From NCBI GenBank assembly GCA_016845245.1, contig JAERSY010000025.1:1-62046 (forward strand): a stretch of DNA of 62,046 nucleotides, in the 5' to 3' direction. A program made the translations under genes and the position numbers. The stretch comes from Phycisphaerae bacterium. Its GTDB lineage: Bacteria; Planctomycetota; Phycisphaerae; Phycisphaerales; SM1A02. Under the pieces are notes generated by a model. The model was not told where the DNA came from and did no database searches. It was given only the letters and a program-made list of their open reading frames with translations. This document shows, piece by piece, positions 1-9,073 of this stretch. Position 1 is the stretch's first letter; each line of letters begins with the position of its first letter.

Positions 1-497
1 GTTGCAACTGCGAATTCAAGGCCTTCGCCAACAATCGAGATGATGCGTTCATTCGTGTTTGAATCGCCATGACCACTATGCGTCAGCGTATGAAGATGGA
101 AATCACCACTTACCCATCCGTCTGTATCAACCTCATGTTTGAGTGTTGCGTGCCATTCATACTCTTTCCCTTTCTCGAAAGTCATCGTTGTGGTATCGAT
201 AGACCATTCAATGCCATGTGACGCCATCAGGTCCCACGTACTTGCAGGGACTGTAATCTCGCCTTCACCATGCAGTGTGTAAAAAACGTGATTCCTAATC
301 GCAAGCGCCTTTGGATCAGCATCTGGATTTGTAAACAACTTCATTGGGGTCATGAGCTCATCCGTCAGCGTGATGCGTGCAGGGATTGGCTGACCGCTAG
401 CATCGGTGACTTTATACTTCAACGTCGCAAACGGTTTTGCTTCATCTGCAGCTGGTGCTGGCGCGAAACCAATAATCAATATTAATAAAGAATGCAT
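1..497 (-). CDS. CehA/McbA-type PHP metallohydrolase, N-terminal part (runs off the left edge)
   Basis: The reading frame is open on the minus strand from ATG at 497 to the window edge, about 165 codons. A GAGGAAG ribosome site lies about 8 bases upstream. It begins with a short hydrophobic signal-like stretch (MHSLLILIIGFAPAPAA), followed by a beta-rich region resembling a carboxypeptidase regulatory-like fold (residues about 25-60). Near residue 138 comes GDFHLHTLTHSGHGDS, the first metal-binding motif (HxH) of PHP-type phosphoesterases in the CehA/McbA group. These are secreted or periplasmic metal-dependent hydrolases of unclear substrate. The catalytic core lies outside the window. It is divergent from the ABC gene with only 30 bases between starts. 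The family call is fairly safe, the substrate unknown. Confidence 0.7.
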   Translation of the reverse strand, partial: MHSLLILIIGFAPAPAADEAKPFATLKYKVTDASGQPIPARITLTDELMTPMKLFTNPDADPKALAIRNHVFYTLHGEGEITVPASTWDLMASHGIEWSIDTTTMTFEKGKEYEWHATLKHEVDTDGWVSGDFHLHTLTHSGHGDSNTNERIISIVGEGLEFAVA

Positions 498-527
498 GGT
501 GGTTCTTCCTCGTTATGATGCTGTTCT

Positions 528-1142
528 ATGTCGCTTACTGTAACCCAACTTTCAAAGAGTTTTGAAACTGGAATTGAGATATTTCAAGATATCTCCTTTG
601 GGATTGATAAAGGTGAGATCGCTGTCGTGCGTGGTCCATCAGGCACAGGAAAAACAACGCTATTGCATTGCATTGTTGGTTTGTTGAAACCAACCATTGG
701 CGAGGTTTTTGTCAATCAACAAAATGTGACGTCAATGTCGCCCAGTTCTAGATCAATTGGCATCATGATGCAGCAGCAACCGCTTTACGAACACTTAAGC
801 GTCAAACGCAATTTGGTCATGGCGTTAAACAAAACAAAAAGCAGTGCAGTGGAAGAAGTGGTTCAGCGTTTTTGTTTGGAAGATAAAACAAATGAATTAG
901 TTTCTAACTTAAGTGGGGGAGAGCGAAGGCGAGTGGCGTTTTGTCGAGCTGTCATTAACGCACCAGATGTTCTATTGCTCGACGAACCCTTTGTTTCACT
1001 TAATGAAGAACTTGTTCAATTGCTTGTGACTTACATTGAAGCGTTACACGCAAAGCAATCATGCTCCATTCTCATTGCGACACATCGAAACGACATTGAT
1101 GCACTTGCAACTCAAACGATCCAACTAAAAAATCACCCTTGA
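528..1142 (+). CDS. ABC transporter ATP-binding protein (LolD/MacB-like), no permease nearby
   Basis: A 204-residue single nucleotide-binding domain. It shows Walker A GPSGTGKT (about residue 37), a Q-loop region (MMQQQP), the signature LSGGERRRVAF, Walker B VLLLDEP and the H-loop (ATHR) near the C-terminus. The size and the LSGGERRR signature resemble small exporters' ATPases of the LolD/MacB/FtsE group. No membrane subunit is visible in the window, so the partner and cargo are unknown. It could pair with a permease encoded elsewhere. No clear ribosome site precedes the ATG. A hairpin overlaps the stop codon (see the terminator). Confidence 0.8.
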   Translation: MSLTVTQLSKSFETGIEIFQDISFGIDKGEIAVVRGPSGTGKTTLLHCIVGLLKPTIGEVFVNQQNVTSMSPSSRSIGIMMQQQPLYEHLSVKRNLVMALNKTKSSAVEEVVQRFCLEDKTNELVSNLSGGERRRVAFCRAVINAPDVLLLDEPFVSLNEELVQLLVTYIEALHAKQSCSILIATHRNDIDALATQTIQLKNHP

Positions 1143-1185
1143 ATCCGAAGATCCAAGGGTGATGGAAGAGAAGAGAAGAGAAGGA
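1132..1185 (+). terminator. Terminator-like hairpin over the ABC gene stop, followed by a GA tract
   Basis: ATCACCCTTG (1132-1141) pairs perfectly with CAAGGGTGAT (1154-1163) and overlaps the stop codon at 1140-1142. Instead of a T run, it is followed at once by a purine tract made of GAAGA-type repeats (1164-1185). The same order, hairpin then GA tract, recurs at three other places in the window. That it ends transcription is inferred from its position. Confidence 0.55.
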
Positions 1186-1491
1186 ACGCAACGAGCACTC
1201 TTTCGAGCAATGGTTGCACGCTAGCGTTCCACAACTTCGCCTTTAAGGTTATCGGCAGTTCCACAAGTTTTTGGACAGAGATGCCTTCAATTTTCCGCTT
1301 TTTTTTAGGGATGAGATACAACCTGAGATGCCCCAAAAACTTGCGCAACGCATATTTTTTTGGGGTTTTTATCGGCACCTTCCGAATTGTTTTAAGTCTT
1401 TGAAAGCAAGGCAGTTGCCGATTTGACGTAGAACAATTCACAAAAAATGCAGGGGGTGTGACTTGATGTTGTCAGGGGCAAGATTGCCGAT
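1183..1491. other. 357-base non-coding stretch with many perfect inverted repeats; candidate structured RNA or attenuator
   Basis: No convincing gene lies between 1143 and 1499. Perfect or near-perfect arms are visible. GGAACGCAAC (1183-1192) pairs with GTTG (1213-1216) plus GCGTTCC (1224-1230). CAAGTTTTTGG (1264-1274) pairs with CCAAAAACTTG (1333-1343). CCCCAAAAA (1331-1339) pairs with TTTTTGGGG (1357-1365), followed by five T. ATCGGCA (1251-1257 and 1371-1377) pairs with TGCCGAT (1416-1422 and 1485-1491). GAATTGTT (1384-1391) pairs with AACAATTC (1432-1439). The second and third pairs share bases and exclude each other, as in a terminator/antiterminator. The helices 1371-1377/1416-1422 and 1384-1391/1432-1439 interleave like a pseudoknot. 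The strand is uncertain; the T run favours plus, ahead of the addB-like gene. I saw none of the conserved cores of RNase P RNA, tmRNA or SRP RNA. Confidence 0.45.
1331..1370 (+). terminator. Possible intrinsic terminator or attenuator inside the 1143-1499 leader
   Basis: The arms CCCCAAAAA (1331-1339) and TTTTTGGGG (1357-1365) form nine pairs around a 17-base loop. The run TTTTT (1366-1370) follows directly. The upstream segment 1264-1274 can pair with 1333-1343 instead, which would break this hairpin. It lies 130 bases before the addB-like start, so premature termination control is possible but unproven. Confidence 0.4.
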
Positions 1492-1499
1492 TTGGTAGT

Positions 1500-4328
1500 G
1501 TGCACGCACGAATGAAAGCGCAGACGCAACACTATCTGGGATGGCATAAACCATTCATGGCGACGTGCGCCAAGTGGTTACTTGAAAACAAGTTGCAGGC
1601 GGGGAGTGTCGCCAATCCAAAGCTGAGGGTTATTGCACAAAGTGGTTCTGCTGCAAGGCAGTTACGCTCGAATTTGCTCCATTTTGCGATTGAACGTGGT
1701 GATGGACTTACGGTGCCAGTAATTGAGACTCCGTATCAATTTGCACTTTCTTGTATACAAAGCACAGTGAGCGTTGCTGATGAGCTCATCGTAAAACTAC
1801 TCATCGCTGACACGTTACAACAACTCAGCGAGCAAGATGTATCAAAGATTTTTGGACATCAATTAACGAAAGACTGGAACAGTTACGCTGAACAGTTGTA
1901 TGCATCTCTTCGATTTTGCACATGGGCTGGAGTGCAGTTTGATCCTGCATCATGGAATGCGGAAGCGAGTTCGCTTGTAACTGCAGACGCGATCGATCGT
2001 TTGAATTTGATTGATTCCGTGATTGAACATGTGTCTACTGAACTAAATGCACGCGGTTACAAATTAGAACATCACGCAATTCAAGAAGCGTTACTTGTAC
2101 AAAACGACGAGATTGAAGACTTGGTTCTTGTTGGGACAACGGATTTGCAACCAATGTTTGTGCAAGCGTTGCAAAACTATGTTGAATCACTCAACTCACT
2201 CGATGTCTTGACAAGAGCACCAAAAGAATGTGAAATGGGTTTCAATGCATTCGGTGTCATTGATGCAGAGTACTGGCAAGAACGAAAAATCGATATCCCT
2301 GAAGAGTGCATCCACGTTGCAGGCGCGCCAAGTCATCAATCTGCATCGTTGCTCCGTGCAATAAACAATGAAGAGGGCATTCCCATCGACCAGCTTGTTG
2401 TCAGCGTGACGGATGAAGCAAACGCGATCGTCATCAAACAACAAATCGAAGATTATGGCATCCAAACACGCATGGCGAGTGGCCAAGATGTTACACGCAC
2501 GCTCCCATTTCTACTCCTTCAAACGTGCATTCAATGGTTATCCACTCGGAGTGTTGATGCATTCGCGTCCCTTGTTCGTCACCCAGACATCATTGATGTA
2601 TTGGGTATTCACGAAGTTGATATAGCTTCATTCGACGAATGGAGAATGGAATACTTGCCCGAGTTCCTTAAGGCATCAGCACTCAGAGTGTTGAAAAAAG
2701 ATGAAAAGAGATATGAACGTGCGGCTCATTTGTACGGAACGGTATATGAGCTATTCAATGAATACAAGTTGTATCAATCCTTAGACACAACACGTCAAAA
2801 CGTCCAAAACATACGTGACTTTTTGTTGCGACTCTTCGGCGAAGTCAATCTTCGCTCGGAAGCTCCATTGTTAGAAGTCTTTAGAACAATGTTCAACACA
2901 CTTGAACTGCTCGAAGAGGCAGATGAGTTGTTCATGGGCAATTCGCAATCACTTTCTCCAGTGGAGTTGATTCAGTACACGGTCGATCAACTTCGAAAGC
3001 TGTCGCTCCCAGAGTATCCAAACGAACATGCCGTAGAGATTGTTGGTTGGCTCGAAGCGATGAATGTGGATGACCCCTTCTTGTTTGTTGTCGGAATGAA
3101 CTCAGAATCAATCCATGATGAACGTATCACGCCTTTCTTTCCAAATCAAGTAAAGCATGCCCTTGGCGTTGACTCAATTGAACTTCGTCTCGCTCGTGAT
3201 GCCCACGCAATTGAAGCAATGTGTTCTTCTCGAACTGAAGAAGGCGCGATTCATTTTATCGTTGCCCGCAAAGGGCTTGATGGAGATCCATTAACACCAT
3301 CTTCTCTGCTTCTAAAAAGTGCAGATACAACACAACTTGCAAAGCGAGCGCTTTCTCTCACCACAGCTGGAGATGGAGAAGCACCTTCACTTCCAAAATC
3401 GTTGATCGAACTCAAAGAAGGGGAAGGCATTCCATTGCCACGACCGAATGACTACTCTTTTGAACAGCCAACAAAAGTCAGCGTCACGGCATTCAAGGAT
3501 TATCTGAGTTGTCCATATCGATATTGGCTCAAGCATGTTCTAAAGTTAAAAACATCTGAAGATGCGCTTCCTGAGTTAGACCACAAAGATTTCGGCATTC
3601 TGTTTCACCTGATACTCCAAGAGTTCAGCGATTCAGATGAACGAACGCTTTGGAAGGACCCGAGCGAGATTGAAAGTTATCTCGTAGACAAACTTGATCA
3701 CCAGTTGCTGATGCGGTTTGGAACGCCGAAACACCAATCTGGGTTAATCCAGTTTCAACGTGAAGTTGCGATTGCACGATTTGCACTCTTCTCACAACAA
3801 CAATCGACTGCTGTTAGAGAAGGATGGCGGATGCTTGCATCTGAAGTGAATGCGAGATTCAGTGAGACCGTCGACGGCAAACCAATCGCTGTGCATGGAA
3901 AGATTGACCGTATCGAACAACACCATGATGGAAGGTTGAGAGTGCTTGATTACAAAACTGGTTCGGCAAAGCCAGCACAAACGCATATCAAGCACAAACA
4001 ATGGGTCGACTTGCAATTGCCCTTGTATCGCCGCCTGCTCCAACATATTGAAGAGATCAAAGGCGAAGTAAGCGAGTGCACCAACATCGAACTTGGGTAC
4101 TTTAACATTGCATCCAACGCATCTAACTCAGGCATTCACTTGCTCAAGATCTCTGATGCGTTAGAAGCTGAGATTGAACCAACGATACTTCACTGTTTAA
4201 GGGGAATTGTGAATTGCAATTTTGGAGATGCGCCTACAGCAGTTGCTCCAAAGTATTCAGAAGAATTCAGTTGGATTTGCCAAGACAGCAATGTGTTTGG
4301 TGATGGGGGGCAAAGTGAGTACGAATAA
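1500..4328 (+). CDS. AddB/RexB-like PD-(D/E)XK nuclease subunit of a helicase-nuclease
   Basis: A 942-residue protein whose C-terminal quarter is a RecB-type nuclease domain: SVTAFKDYLSCPYRYW (about residue 660), then LRVLDYKTGSAK with the catalytic D...K and QLPLYRRLL further on. The N-terminal two thirds resemble the inactivated helicase part of AddB/RexB, with no Walker A. It directly precedes and overlaps an AddA-like helicase, so the two probably form the double-strand-break resection complex that feeds RecA. The C-terminal cysteines are not spaced in the CxxCx5C pattern of the AddB iron-sulphur cluster. The start is uncertain: GTG at 1500 or ATG at 1512, neither with a clear ribosome site. 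The long leader upstream may regulate it. Confidence 0.72.
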   Translation: MHARMKAQTQHYLGWHKPFMATCAKWLLENKLQAGSVANPKLRVIAQSGSAARQLRSNLLHFAIERGDGLTVPVIETPYQFALSCIQSTVSVADELIVKLLIADTLQQLSEQDVSKIFGHQLTKDWNSYAEQLYASLRFCTWAGVQFDPASWNAEASSLVTADAIDRLNLIDSVIEHVSTELNARGYKLEHHAIQEALLVQNDEIEDLVLVGTTDLQPMFVQALQNYVESLNSLDVLTRAPKECEMGFNAFGVIDAEYWQERKIDIPEECIHVAGAPSHQSASLLRAINNEEGIPIDQLVVSVTDEANAIVIKQQIEDYGIQTRMASGQDVTRTLPFLLLQTCIQWLSTRSVDAFASLVRHPDIIDVLGIHEVDIASFDEWRMEYLPEFLKASALRVLKKDEKRYERAAHLYGTVYELFNEYKLYQSLDTTRQNVQNIRDFLLRLFGEVNLRSEAPLLEVFRTMFNTLELLEEADELFMGNSQSLSPVELIQYTVDQLRKLSLPEYPNEHAVEIVGWLEAMNVDDPFLFVVGMNSESIHDERITPFFPNQVKHALGVDSIELRLARDAHAIEAMCSSRTEEGAIHFIVARKGLDGDPLTPSSLLLKSADTTQLAKRALSLTTAGDGEAPSLPKSLIELKEGEGIPLPRPNDYSFEQPTKVSVTAFKDYLSCPYRYWLKHVLKLKTSEDALPELDHKDFGILFHLILQEFSDSDERTLWKDPSEIESYLVDKLDHQLLMRFGTPKHQSGLIQFQREVAIARFALFSQQQSTAVREGWRMLASEVNARFSETVDGKPIAVHGKIDRIEQHHDGRLRVLDYKTGSAKPAQTHIKHKQWVDLQLPLYRRLLQHIEEIKGEVSECTNIELGYFNIASNASNSGIHLLKISDALEAEIEPTILHCLRGIVNCNFGDAPTAVAPKYSEEFSWICQDSNVFGDGGQSEYE

Positions 4329-7300
4329 CTTCAATCGATTTGAAATCATCGAAGCGCTTGCTGGATCAGGGAAGACGTACAAACTTGCGATGCGTTACAT
4401 CCGGTTGCTCGCGATGGGCGCAAATCCTGATTCAATTCTTGCGACGACGTTCAGCAAAAAAGCCGCAGGTGAAATCAGAGACAGAGTCATCGGCCTTCTC
4501 GCAAGTGCGATGACAAGCGAGGCAGCAAAACAAGAGTTACTTCAAAGCGTGCCAGAACTTAGCGAAACAGAGATTCCGCAGGCGCTTCGTTTGTTAACAT
4601 CAAATCTGCATCGATTGCGGATTGGGACCATTGATAGTTTTTTCGTTAGAACCGCAAAAGTATTTCAAGACACGCTCGGAGTGCGAAGTGACTGGACAAT
4701 TTTAGATGTCCCAAGCGAAGCGTTATTGTTCCGAGATGCTGTCTGTGAACTTACGAATGGTCATCGAGACCTCACAAATCTTGCACGAGCATTTCAGTGG
4801 GGGCTAGGAGGTTCGAGAGTTCCCGTTATCGATTCTCTAAAGGAGATGTACAACAGTGCATACAATTCAATTAGAGAATCGGGTGAATCTGCATGGCTTT
4901 GGGGAACTCGAATGGCGGTCAAGGGTGAACAAGAAGCAATCGATGGGTTAGGGCGATTACAGTCAATTGAAGACTGCGATAAGCGTCAATTGAAATCGAT
5001 TGAAAAATGTGTTCTCCAGTTTGAATCGAAACAATGGAAAGAATTGCTTACATCAGGCATTACTTCAAAAGTGTTTGATGAATCATTCTCCTATTACAAC
5101 AAACCACTTACGGATGAAGTGATTGAAGCAGTAACGCCGGTTGTTGAATTCGCTGCACAACATTTTCGAAATGAGTTAATCACGAGAAATGAAGGCGTGT
5201 TTCATGTCAATCGTGAGTTAAACGATGCAGTGTCTTCGCTCAAGCACACACAAGGAAAATATTCGTTTGATGATATTGCGTTTTATCTTGGGTATTGCAA
5301 AGTCGTTGAAAACCTTATTGAGTTGCAGTACCGCTTAGACATGCAGATTAATCATTTGCTTATTGATGAGTTTCAGGATACTTCAGTGACGCAGTTCCAA
5401 GTGTTGCATCCCCTCATCTCAGAAATTTATCAATCTGAGAGCGACCGTTCACTCTTCTTTGTTGGTGATGTAAAACAAAGTCTTTATAGTTTTAGAGGCG
5501 GAGAACCGGGACTTCTACGAAATCTAAAGTCACGTTTCCCTGATTGCGTGAAGGAACAACTCGGAGAAAGTTGGCGGTGCTCTCCGCCGGTCCTTGATGC
5601 GGTGAATACATTTTTCTTAAACGCACAAACCGTTCAGAAGTTTGCGGAGTTTTCTTCAGATGCGGTCTTGGAATGGCAAAATGATTTTATTGTGCATGAA
5701 TCGGCGAAGAAAGAACAACTTGGTTACGCGTGTATTCAAACGACTCGCTCCGATGACGAATCTGACCAAGTCTCATTGATGGTTGAAAAAGCAAAAGAGA
5801 TCGCAATTGAGATTCATAAAAAAGCGCCGAAGGCAACGATTGGCATTCTCGTCAACAAGAACACGAAACAGCAAATCCAGCGGATTGTGCATGAGCTTCG
5901 CAATGATGAAGAACATCCAGTGTTAGCGTCTGAACATCGAGGCAATCCTCTGACAGACTCGCCTGCTGTCACGGTGCTCATGTCACTCATTTTGATGGCT
6001 GACCATCCGGGGCACACTGTCGCTCGATTCCACGTGTGTTCTTCTCCGATTGCTGAAGCCCATTCGCTTTCATTTGCAAATGAATCGGGATGCCAGAACT
6101 TTGGCAAACAGTTAAGACTTTCTTTGTTGAAAAATGGTTACGAAGCTGTGCTGAAAGAGTTTGCTCAACTGCTTGTTCCTTTGTCGACTGAACGAGATCG
6201 ACTCAGAATGTGGCAACTCATCGAACAAGCGTCACAAATCGAATCGACAATGATGTTACGCCCCTCTGCATTTGTCAATCATGTGCTAAACACGAGCATT
6301 CCAGACCCTGCGTCATCAAAAGTGCAGGTGATGACGATTCATGCTTCAAAAGGACTTTCGTTTGATGCAGTCATCATGTGTGACTTGCAACAACAAATTT
6401 CGAACACGCCAAATGTCTTAAGTGCAAAAGATAATCCGTTTGACCCTCCAACGCTTGCTGGGTTGAACTGCGGTGAAGAGGGCGAGCGAGTCTTAGATGA
6501 ATATGCAGTGTTAAGGAATGCCCATAAAGATGAAGTTGTCAACGATGCACTCTGCACGCTGTATGTTGGGATGACGCGAGCGAAACACGCGTTACATATG
6601 GTGGTGCCAGTTCGTTCCAGAACTCATTATAAAACGCTCGACTGCGCAATCCTTGAAGGATTTGACGTGCAATCGTCCGCTGAAGAAGATGCTATTCTTT
6701 GGGAAGCAGATGGCAGCACGACCGATTGGATCCGTGAAGTGCCAACAGAAGAGCCAATTTGTTTCGAACCATTGCCTACGTCGTTGAACATTGAAAAACC
6801 AAGCGGTTTAGGAAGTATGAAGGGGAGGGGAATCCCTACACGGTCGCCATCAAGCTTAGAAGGGGGCGGTGAACGTAACATTCAATCTCGATTTGGCCGA
6901 AGTGACTCCAAATCTTTTGATCAGGGCTTGCTACACCACCATTGGTTTGAGCAGATTGAATGGCTGGATGCGCCAATTGAAGAAGCGTGGTTTGATGCAA
7001 ACACGCCCCAATCGATTTCGCGTCGAATGGGGGATCCGAGAGTAGGCAGTGCCAAACAATTGTTCTTAGAATCAATTGAATGCTATGTAATGAAAGAATT
7101 GTTGACAAAACCAACAGGCGAGTATGAAGTTTTTCAAGAGTATCCATTCTTGGTTAGATTGACCAAGGGAACATCACTGGGCTCGCTCCATATTGAAGCG
7201 ACGACTGACATGTCAGGGACGATTGACCGGCTCGTTATTGAAAGAGATGCAGACGGGAATCCAGTTTCCGTTGAAATCATCGATTGGAAAAGTGACCTCA

Positions 7301-7464
7301 TCGAAGAATCAAGCATCGAAGAGAAAATTGCACATTATGAACCGCAACTCGCAACGTATGTTCTTGCCATGTCTCTCATATTAGGAATTGAAAAGAGTGC
7401 TATTCAAGCAAAACTCGTGTTCTTGCGTGGAAGCAAAGTCGTTAATCTGACTTTTGATGATTAA
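4315..7464 (+). CDS. AddA-like UvrD/REP helicase with C-terminal RecB-type nuclease
   Basis: A superfamily 1A helicase of about 1,049 residues. It has Walker A AGSGKT in the first 25 residues, motif Ia TTFSKKAAGEIRDRV, motif II LLIDEFQDTS, motif III GDVKQSLYSFRGG, motif V VQVMTIHASKGLSFD and motif VI LYVGMTRAKHAL. The C-terminus carries a RecB nuclease motif (GTIDRLVI...VEIIDWKSD...QLATYV). Domain order and size match AddA. I place the start at GTG 4315, just after GGGGGG at 4305-4310, so it overlaps the preceding gene by 14 bases. The frame is open further upstream to 4222, which would overlap by over 100 bases. It is expected to unwind and degrade DNA ends with the upstream product. Its last 23 bases overlap the convergent MFS gene. 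Confidence 0.8.
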   Translation: MSTNNFNRFEIIEALAGSGKTYKLAMRYIRLLAMGANPDSILATTFSKKAAGEIRDRVIGLLASAMTSEAAKQELLQSVPELSETEIPQALRLLTSNLHRLRIGTIDSFFVRTAKVFQDTLGVRSDWTILDVPSEALLFRDAVCELTNGHRDLTNLARAFQWGLGGSRVPVIDSLKEMYNSAYNSIRESGESAWLWGTRMAVKGEQEAIDGLGRLQSIEDCDKRQLKSIEKCVLQFESKQWKELLTSGITSKVFDESFSYYNKPLTDEVIEAVTPVVEFAAQHFRNELITRNEGVFHVNRELNDAVSSLKHTQGKYSFDDIAFYLGYCKVVENLIELQYRLDMQINHLLIDEFQDTSVTQFQVLHPLISEIYQSESDRSLFFVGDVKQSLYSFRGGEPGLLRNLKSRFPDCVKEQLGESWRCSPPVLDAVNTFFLNAQTVQKFAEFSSDAVLEWQNDFIVHESAKKEQLGYACIQTTRSDDESDQVSLMVEKAKEIAIEIHKKAPKATIGILVNKNTKQQIQRIVHELRNDEEHPVLASEHRGNPLTDSPAVTVLMSLILMADHPGHTVARFHVCSSPIAEAHSLSFANESGCQNFGKQLRLSLLKNGYEAVLKEFAQLLVPLSTERDRLRMWQLIEQASQIESTMMLRPSAFVNHVLNTSIPDPASSKVQVMTIHASKGLSFDAVIMCDLQQQISNTPNVLSAKDNPFDPPTLAGLNCGEEGERVLDEYAVLRNAHKDEVVNDALCTLYVGMTRAKHALHMVVPVRSRTHYKTLDCAILEGFDVQSSAEEDAILWEADGSTTDWIREVPTEEPICFEPLPTSLNIEKPSGLGSMKGRGIPTRSPSSLEGGGERNIQSRFGRSDSKSFDQGLLHHHWFEQIEWLDAPIEEAWFDANTPQSISRRMGDPRVGSAKQLFLESIECYVMKELLTKPTGEYEVFQEYPFLVRLTKGTSLGSLHIEATTDMSGTIDRLVIERDADGNPVSVEIIDWKSDLIEESSIEEKIAHYEPQLATYVLAMSLILGIEKSAIQAKLVFLRGSKVVNLTFDD

Positions 7465-8668
7465 CTTGTTCGATGTTCACAAACATCGCAGTTAACGCGA
7501 AAATAACAAACAACCCAACGCCAATCCACATGCCGATGTTCAGCATGTTAGATATCACTTCCCAAGATTCTTCCGTTGCCTTACTTGCAAACAGCACAAG
7601 CGTGAGTGCAAAGCCCAGCCGACCGACAAGACTCATGAGAGACAAAAATGTTGCGCGACGTTCGGCGGGGAGGGCAGGCGTTATTGCCGCGTTCAGCGGA
7701 GCGGTTCCCAATGCTCTTGGACAACTTCTTAATGTCGTGAGTATCGCAATAGGAATGCTCATAAAGAAATGCATGACAGCCATCATCACAATTTGTAATC
7801 CCGCAGCAGAGAATAGAGTGTACTTTGTTCCAATGGCATCTCTAATTTTGATGCTTCTTCCAGCAATCCATGATGCAATGAGCGTCGTTGCAGTGAGGTG
7901 TACGCTTGTCCAAACAGGCGCGTATCGAGCGGCATTTAACTGTTCGCACAACGTCTCGATGTATGGTTGATAAAACTCATATGGAATGTGGTTAATGATG
8001 AGCAGAAACACAGCGAAACCAAACAGCCAAGAAAGTTTAGTGCTTTTTAAAAGTAACACGCAGGCAACAACCTGTTTGTGAAAAGAGAGTTTCTTTGATT
8101 CAACTTTCTCTTGAATGGGTTCCCTAAACGAAAGTGTCATGAAGATGAGAACGATTCCAGCAAATGCTGAAAGTGCGTACGCGCCTCGATAGTCTAAGAG
8201 CGCGATGAGTCCACCGACGCCGCCGCCAATTGCAGTGCCTAAAAAACTAAACCGCGTCGCAGTTCCTTCTCGTTGAGCGTATTCATCTTGTTTACCACTT
8301 GCTTCGCAGGATTCATAAAGAAAGCTGGTGTCAGTTCCGCTGTTAAATGCAATTCCAGCGGCGAGTAAAAATTGAGCAATCGCAAACATTCCAAACTCGT
8401 TTGCAAACACGAACAAACTGTACGCCAGTGTTAAGAATATCGAAGCAGTAACGAGCGTTTTTTTGCGCCCAAAGTTGTCACTAAACCAACCAGAAGGAAC
8501 TTCCATTGACACGACAGAGAAAAAGTAGACTGATTGAAGGAGTAACACTTCTTCAAGCGGAAGGTAAGTGTTAAAAAACAAGAAATAGATTGGCAACCAG
8601 AAGTACGCGTGAAACACGCCAACATACCAAGGGTAAACTTTTAAATTCTGATTGAGTGAGCGGCTCAT
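7442..8668 (-). CDS. Major facilitator superfamily transporter, substrate unknown
   Basis: A 408-residue, strongly hydrophobic protein with about 12 predicted membrane spans. The loop SDNFGRKKTLV between spans 2 and 3 is the MFS signature (D-x-x-GRK). The layout resembles drug or sugar efflux-type MFS proteins. Nothing nearby suggests a substrate. The stop codon lies 23 bases inside the 3' end of the oppositely oriented helicase gene. It lies 10 bases downstream of crcB on the same strand, so the two may be co-transcribed. Confidence 0.75.
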   Translation of the reverse strand: MSRSLNQNLKVYPWYVGVFHAYFWLPIYFLFFNTYLPLEEVLLLQSVYFFSVVSMEVPSGWFSDNFGRKKTLVTASIFLTLAYSLFVFANEFGMFAIAQFLLAAGIAFNSGTDTSFLYESCEASGKQDEYAQREGTATRFSFLGTAIGGGVGGLIALLDYRGAYALSAFAGIVLIFMTLSFREPIQEKVESKKLSFHKQVVACVLLLKSTKLSWLFGFAVFLLIINHIPYEFYQPYIETLCEQLNAARYAPVWTSVHLTATTLIASWIAGRSIKIRDAIGTKYTLFSAAGLQIVMMAVMHFFMSIPIAILTTLRSCPRALGTAPLNAAITPALPAERRATFLSLMSLVGRLGFALTLVLFASKATEESWEVISNMLNIGMWIGVGLFVIFALTAMFVNIEQVNHQKSD

Positions 8669-8678
8669 TTCTATTACA

Positions 8679-9071
8679 TTAGACCTTGATAAATGTGCCA
8701 GTTACTGAATAAGCAAAAAATGCACCAAGCACGCCAAGCACATTACTGAGTGAAACGTACATTCCAAGCGCGAACAATTTTTGATGTTGGAACAGCGTGA
8801 CGCTATCTAACGCAAAAGTAGAGTACGTAGTAAAGCCGCCTAACAGTCCAATCATAAGAAATGAACGAACAAACTCCTTGTTTGACGCAAGAGGACCAAG
8901 GCAAAGTGCAGCGAACACACCAATGAGCACACAACCGACAACATTGACGATGAGCGTTGTTGTCGGAAATGATGTTTGGGCATCAGCTTGAATAAAGTTT
9001 GCAATGATGGCTCTGAGTACAGCCCCAATTGAACCACCAATAGCGACATAGAAAAGTGTTTGAACATCCAT
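8679..9071 (-). CDS. crcB: Fluoride channel CrcB/Fluc
   Basis: A 130-residue membrane protein with four hydrophobic spans. The N-terminus YVAIGGSIGAVLRAI, the motif NVVGCVLIG and the downstream GLLGGFTTYSTFALDS are all diagnostic of CrcB. It forms dimeric channels that expel fluoride from the cytoplasm. The length matches the family (about 125). The ATG is three bases past the end of the tRNA-Arg gene on the same strand, so there is no room for a normal leader. It must be translated from a tRNA-containing or processed transcript, or leaderless. I saw no fluoride riboswitch. Confidence 0.9.
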   Translation of the reverse strand: MDVQTLFYVAIGGSIGAVLRAIIANFIQADAQTSFPTTTLIVNVVGCVLIGVFAALCLGPLASNKEFVRSFLMIGLLGGFTTYSTFALDSVTLFQHQKLFALGMYVSLSNVLGVLGAFFAYSVTGTFIKV

Positions 9072-9073
9072 AA

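Noticed and set aside
1133-1441. 102-codon minus-strand open frame in the 1143-1499 gap
   Set aside because: It lies wholly within the inverted-repeat-rich stretch, has no ribosome site and no recognisable protein character.
1183-1491. RNase P RNA, tmRNA or SRP RNA as the identity of the 5' structured stretch
   Set aside because: I looked on both strands for their conserved cores and found none.
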